From positions 1 to 48,712 of the forward strand of contig NCRB01000034.1 of NCBI GenBank assembly GCA_002894665.1: a DNA stretch of 48,712 bases, given 5' to 3'. The position numbers were made by a program, and so were the translations under genes. Shown piece by piece: positions 45,831 to 48,712 of this stretch. Below the pieces are notes generated by a model. It saw only the letters and a list, made by a program, of their open reading frames with translations, had not been told where the DNA came from and made no database searches. The first letter of the stretch is position 1; every line of letters starts with the position of its first letter. Origin of the DNA: Salinivenus iranica (GTDB lineage: Bacteria > Bacteroidota > Rhodothermia > Rhodothermales > Salinibacteraceae).

Positions 45831-46137
45831 CAACCGGGGAGACCTCGACGCCGTACGGGCTCTTGGCAAACCATTTTCCCTGGCCGGCGGGAAGGGCTCG
45901 CCCCAGGGGCTTCAGTTGGCCCACGGTGTCGGCGTGGAAAGAACCCCGGTCGGGGCGCACCTCTCTCATTCACACAATTCAGAGCCTCGATTCCACCGCT
46001 GGTGTAACTCGACCTGGTCCGGCTCGTCTATTCTTTCGCCAGCGCCCCATCGTCCCGCGCATCGTCCCCCGCGCACCTCAGCCGGACGATGCTCGTAGAA
46101 GCGATGCCTGACTCTTCTCATCAACGGACCGACACCA

Positions 46138-46674
46138 ATGACGCGGCGCCGTGTGTGGGGTACACTCGTGTTCGTCAGCCTTCTGACATTTACATTCTGG
46201 CTGACGAGACCTACGAGTCCCTCCCCACAATCCGGCCCGTCCACCTGCACCGACACGACCACACCCGACTCGCGCGTCTCCCTCGCCCTGCTGCGCGATC
46301 CGCAGGGCCCGCCCGACCGGGGCTGTGACGACGTCGTGTTTGTGGACGTCCCGGCCTGCTCCACAACCTCCCGCCTTTCCGCCGCCCTTAAGACCCTCTT
46401 CGCCCTCGATCGCGACTCCGTGGGCGGCGCCCGACACTTCATGAGCCGAACGAACGAAACCCTTACGTTCGACCACGCAACGGTTGCGGGCGATACGGCA
46501 CACGTCTATCTGACGGGCCGACTCACAGGGCTTCGGGGCGTGTGTGACACCCCCCGCGCTCGCATCCAAATCGAAGAGACGGCCCGGCACGTAGCCGGGG
46601 TCGACCACGTGGTGCTGTACCGCAACAACAAGCGGACGAATCTTCAGCCCGACGGGCGAGGGCCCGGCTCATAA
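46138..46674 (+). CDS. GerMN-domain envelope protein
   Basis: Protein of 178 residues. An N-terminal uncleaved membrane helix or signal covers about 6-23 (WGTLVFVSLLTFTFW). The C-terminal part (about 65-170) fits a GerMN domain: FVDVPACSTTSRLSAALKTLF, then TVAGDTAHVYLTGRL and the ending IEETARHVAGVDHVVLYRNNK. Outside spore formers GerMN domains occur in envelope lipoproteins of uncertain role. Two Cys in the domain (C58-like CDD and C-in-GVCDT) may pair. It has no neighbour that explains its task. Confidence 0.78.
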   Translation: MTRRRVWGTLVFVSLLTFTFWLTRPTSPSPQSGPSTCTDTTTPDSRVSLALLRDPQGPPDRGCDDVVFVDVPACSTTSRLSAALKTLFALDRDSVGGARHFMSRTNETLTFDHATVAGDTAHVYLTGRLTGLRGVCDTPRARIQIEETARHVAGVDHVVLYRNNKRTNLQPDGRGPGS

Positions 46675-46953
46675 ACCCGTCGGGCCTCAAGGTCGGCTCC
46701 TGCGCGTACGGGATCATGCTCCGCAAAGAGCCCTCCTACTCGAGGGCCGGACGCCCTCCCCAGGAGAAACACCGTTCCCAGGAGAAACGTCGTCGGGACG
46801 CGGCGCTGTGCGCCCCGTCGGGGTCGGCCTATTAGACACTGAATGAACCTGCAATAACGGAGGTTGAGGGGCCTGAACCCGTGCGCAGGCCCGCTGATAG
46901 AGCAGACAGGCGCTCCGCTCCCACGGAGTGGACCCGCGGGCCCCAACGAGAAA
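46675..46953. other. Gene-poor gap between GerMN gene and tRNA-Ser
   Basis: No convincing gene in this stretch. A minus-strand frame overlapping the end of the GerMN gene is open but lacks a proper start. Confidence 0.5.
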
Positions 46954-46986
46954 CATCCCGTCCGAGCCGTACGCTCAGACGGGATG
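46954..46986 (-). terminator. Rho-independent terminator of tRNA-Ser
   Basis: CATCCCGTC-GAGC pairs with GCTC-GACGGGATG. On the minus strand it comes 8 nt after the tRNA and is followed by TTTCTCGTT. Confidence 0.8.
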
Positions 46987-46993
46987 AAAGCGG

Positions 46994-47083
46994 CGGTGGG
47001 GGAGGGATTTGAACCCCCGGGACCCATTGCGGGCCCTCCGGTTTTCGAGACCGGTGCAATCAGCCAGGCTCTGCCACCCCACC
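46994..47083 (-). tRNA. tRNA-Ser (anticodon CGA)
   Basis: The 90-nt class II tRNA has acceptor GGTGGGG/CCCCACC with discriminator G, anticodon stem CCGGT/ACCGG around loop CTCGAAA (anticodon CGA), a long variable arm and T-loop TTCAAAT. No 3' CCA is encoded. Confidence 0.97.
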
Positions 47084-47255
47084 GTTGGTTTGTCGGCTAT
47101 GCAATACCTCTGGCTGGAGGCATGCGTTCCGGGCAACGGGCCCAGGACGGCGCTAAATCGCTGTGAACACAGGGCCTGAGTCGATCGCACTACACGGGGC
47201 GGCCGCGGGAGGCCGTCACCGGACCAGTGCCCGAACTGGGGCGACCCGGTCCGCC

Positions 47256-47408
47256 CTACAGATACTCAAAGAGCGCGAGCAAGAGCAGGAGACCGACGAC
47301 CCCAAGCCCGCTCCAGATGTCCCCGTATTGCATGTTGCCAAGCGCAAAACAGGCAAGGTCCGCGACCCCGAGGAAAACAAGCAGTTTGGTCTTTCGTCGT
47401 TGCGTCAT
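47256..47408 (-). CDS. Small 50-residue membrane protein, unknown
   Basis: Short ORF reading MTQRRKTKLLVFLGVADLAC and ending LLLLLALFEYL. Two hydrophobic stretches (about 9-25 and 35-48) flank a short GNMQYGDIWSG loop, so it is probably a two-helix inner-membrane protein with a basic N-terminus on the cytoplasmic side. Codons are GC-biased at third positions (many CTC, CTG, GTC), supporting it being real. No family recognised. It lies on the same strand as the 47-residue membrane ORF 104 bp upstream. Confidence 0.55.
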   Translation of the reverse strand: MTQRRKTKLLVFLGVADLACFALGNMQYGDIWSGLGVVGLLLLLALFEYL

Positions 47409-47512
47409 TGTGTAGTCGATTTCTCATGCCTAGAAACAGTCGGTGGTGAAAACGAACAGGCGCCGGCCTGAGCCTCCGCTGTCGGCTCCCGGGCCGACGC
47501 CCTGTCTGATTG

Positions 47513-47656
47513 CTACAGAAACGCCATTTGAAACAGCACCCAGAGGGCCGAGAGCACGGCCAACAGGAGGGCCCCCATAAAGAAGTTGAAAGCGAGACGG
47601 GTGGACGTGTCTTCGCTATTTGCGTCGTCGTGGGAGGATGGTGCGTCAGTCGTCAT
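47513..47656 (-). CDS. Small 47-residue single-pass membrane protein, unknown
   Basis: Short ORF beginning MTTDAPSSHDDANSEDTS, an acidic polar tail, followed by one hydrophobic helix (about 27-46, ending LWVLFQMAFL). Topology is probably N-terminus in the cytoplasm with a C-terminal anchor. A GAGG lies nine bases before the ATG, a fair ribosome-binding site. Three hairpins lie just upstream (47689-47753). Similar C-tail-anchored peptides often bind to larger membrane complexes, but no partner is suggested here. Confidence 0.5.
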   Translation of the reverse strand: MTTDAPSSHDDANSEDTSTRLAFNFFMGALLLAVLSALWVLFQMAFL

Positions 47657-47688
47657 GGCTGATGCCTCGTACTTGTCCGTCAAGATAC

Positions 47689-47753
47689 GGACCGTGTGGG
47701 TACGGTCCGGTCACGAAAGGAGGGAAACCTCCGCCACCGAGAAACGACGGCGG
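47689..47753 (-). other. Hairpin-rich leader upstream of the 47-residue ORF
   Basis: GGACCGT/ACGGTCC (47689-47708) is a perfect 7-bp stem. GGAGG-GAAA-CCTCC (47719-47732) has a GNRA-type loop. CCGCC (47731-47735) can also pair with GGCGG (47749-47753), and that pairing shares two bases with the second hairpin, so the two exclude one another. Could be a terminator of the upstream 121-residue ORF or a regulatory leader. Confidence 0.4.
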
Positions 47754-47865
47754 AAACGATGGATCGGGTGCCCCTCACCTTCGACGGCCTTCTCTCCGCC
47801 CTACCGGGAGGCTGAACGACCTCTCCCCCGAAGAACCAGGGGCACAGGGTGCACCCGGACGAGGA

Positions 47866-48231
47866 TCAGCACAGAAAGACACACAGTTCGGCGCACGTCC
47901 GTCCGAGGGGGACAGACGTGCGTCCGGCGCTACGGACCTGCGGGACGTTCGGCCCCAAACGGCGAGCCGAAACGACCAGGAACGAGTCCCCGTCGGCCGA
48001 CTCCTCCTCTTCGGCGTCCCCGGACCACCGGTTGTTTTCAGCGGCAGGGAGGCGCCCCCAGGGATTTAGGTCCGCGGAGACAGAAGAGATGCCCGGGAGC
48101 GCCTCCGTCTCCAGACGTGGAGAGCTGAGGGTAACATCCGGCGACGCCGATCCCTGCACGCTGCCCCCCCGAACGATCGCCCCTAGGACAAAGGCCCCGA
48201 AGAAGACGACAAGGAAGCGGAGGGGACGCAT
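47866..48231 (-). CDS. Possible small exported protein, unknown
   Basis: ORF of 121 residues with an N-terminal signal-like helix (MRPLRFLVVFFGAFVLGAIV) and a polar, acidic remainder (AEEEESADGDS) without repeats or recognised motifs. Third positions are GC-rich. The last 20 residues (LGRTCAELCVFLC) contain three Cys. No homologue is known to me. It lies 372 bp downstream of alaS. It may be a real secreted protein or a chance ORF. Confidence 0.4.
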   Translation of the reverse strand: MRPLRFLVVFFGAFVLGAIVRGGSVQGSASPDVTLSSPRLETEALPGISSVSADLNPWGRLPAAENNRWSGDAEEEESADGDSFLVVSARRLGPNVPQVRSAGRTSVPLGRTCAELCVFLC

Positions 48232-48603
48232 GGGAAGCAGTCGCTGATCAAAACAGACATCCCTTTCAACGACTCCTCTGCCGAACGTTTCCGCTGCCCC
48301 GACCGCTCAGCGCATTTTCGGGAGGGTCCGCTTGTCGGAGGGCGGAATCCTCTTTGGGTTGAAAGTGAATCGGGGCGTCAAGGAGATTTCCTCATTGCGT
48401 CCCTCCGGAACTTCGGTCGGGATGGCTTTAGGAATGCGCCTCGCCACGGCCCGACGCACACCACGGCCGCATCAGTTTCCCAGGCCCAATTCCAAACACA
48501 GGTGGGATCGGACGGTCGGCGGGCGCCTCGGGCTGCGTTCGGACCGGCGATCCGTGCCGTGCCGTTCGGAACGAAGTGGCACGGAACCGGGGGGGTTCGC
48601 GAT
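48232..48603. other. Intergenic gap between the 121-residue ORF and alaS
   Basis: No convincing coding region. A GC-rich inverted repeat CCGTGCC...GGCACGG (about 48552-48584) with an inner CGTTC/GAACG could end alaS transcription, but no T-run follows. A plus-strand frame through 48332-48616 has no coding character. Confidence 0.45.
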
Positions 48604-48712
48604 CTACGACAGCTGATCACGCACCAGATCGGGGACGGACGCGAGCACCTCGTCCAGTTTCTCCGTGTCCCGTCCCCCCGCGGAGGCCAACTGCGGGCGG
48701 CCGCCCCCGCCC
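48604..48712 (-). CDS. alaS: Alanyl-tRNA synthetase, C-terminal end (partial)
   Basis: Only the last 36 residues lie in the window. They begin in the glycine-rich GGGGRPQLASAGG motif characteristic of the AlaRS C-terminal (C-Ala) domain and end VPDLVRDQLS before TAG. The rest of the gene continues beyond the right edge. AlaRS charges tRNA-Ala. Confidence 0.85.
   Translation of the reverse strand, partial: GGGGRPQLASAGGRDTEKLDEVLASVPDLVRDQLS

Noticed and set aside
46644..47027. Minus-strand open frame ending under the GerMN gene and crossing tRNA-Ser
   Set aside because: It reads through the tRNA and its terminator and has no start in the non-overlapping part.
48332..48616. Plus-strand 94-codon frame before alaS
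   Set aside because: Arg/Pro/Gly-rich composition without coding bias; overlaps the alaS end antisense.

Overview
The window looks like chromosome from an aerobic, halophilic member of the Rhodothermota/Salinibacter type (Bacteroidota-related). This is an inference. The supporting signs are high GC with GC-rich third codon positions, strongly acidic tails and linkers (RecA, RodZ-like and TamB-like proteins), SusC/SusD outer-membrane uptake genes, a type IX secretion (T9SS) sorting domain, PorD- and PorV/PorQ-like proteins, and few Shine-Dalgarno sites. I see no phage, plasmid, CRISPR or insertion-sequence signature. Nearly all genes are intact.

Layout. (1) 138-13121, all on the minus strand: a polysaccharide-utilisation locus. 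In transcription order it holds a GH53 endo-galactanase, a LacI-family regulator, a SusC TonB-dependent transporter, a SusD lipoprotein, a lipoprotein with carbohydrate-binding-like domains, and a 1442-residue GH13 amylase-like enzyme ending in a T9SS sorting domain. Four sites sharing an AAGCG(C/G)T core lie in its non-coding gaps and are good candidates for LacI operators. (2) 13403-20556: a GntR-type regulator with an unusual C-terminal domain, then a PgpH-like HD phosphodiesterase, LigA and a RodZ-like protein. (3) 20760-24882: tRNA-Pro, an alpha/beta-hydrolase-OsmC fusion, an NRDE protein, an MnmM-like methyltransferase and, divergently, AroB. (4) 24959-36995: TamB-like protein and RNase R, a repeat-like 32.1-32.2 kb gap, a DUF1015 protein, initiator tRNA, a PAP2 phosphatase, RecA and a PorD-like (DUF4835) protein. 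(5) 37143-46674: a PorV/PorQ-like outer-membrane protein with a helix-hairpin-helix/beta-barrel fusion, a lone receiver domain, a zinc-ribbon protein, a large peptidase/propeller/barrel protein, a CYTH-like protein, the iron-sulfur repair protein Ric and a GerMN-domain protein. (6) 46954-48712: tRNA-Ser, two very small membrane-protein ORFs, a possible secreted protein, and the 3' end of alaS entering at the right edge.

How it fits together. The left third captures and digests extracellular polysaccharide: surface enzymes cut glycan, SusD/SusC import oligosaccharides, and the LacI protein probably senses a product. Several other genes serve the outer membrane and secretion (TamB, PorD-like, PorV/Q-like, two beta-barrel fusions). 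The rest is core housekeeping. The least familiar items are the peptidase-propeller-barrel protein, the HhH-barrel protein, the GntR protein's effector domain, the CYTH-like protein, a 16-bp tandem duplication touching a start codon, and the small membrane ORFs with a hairpin-rich leader.
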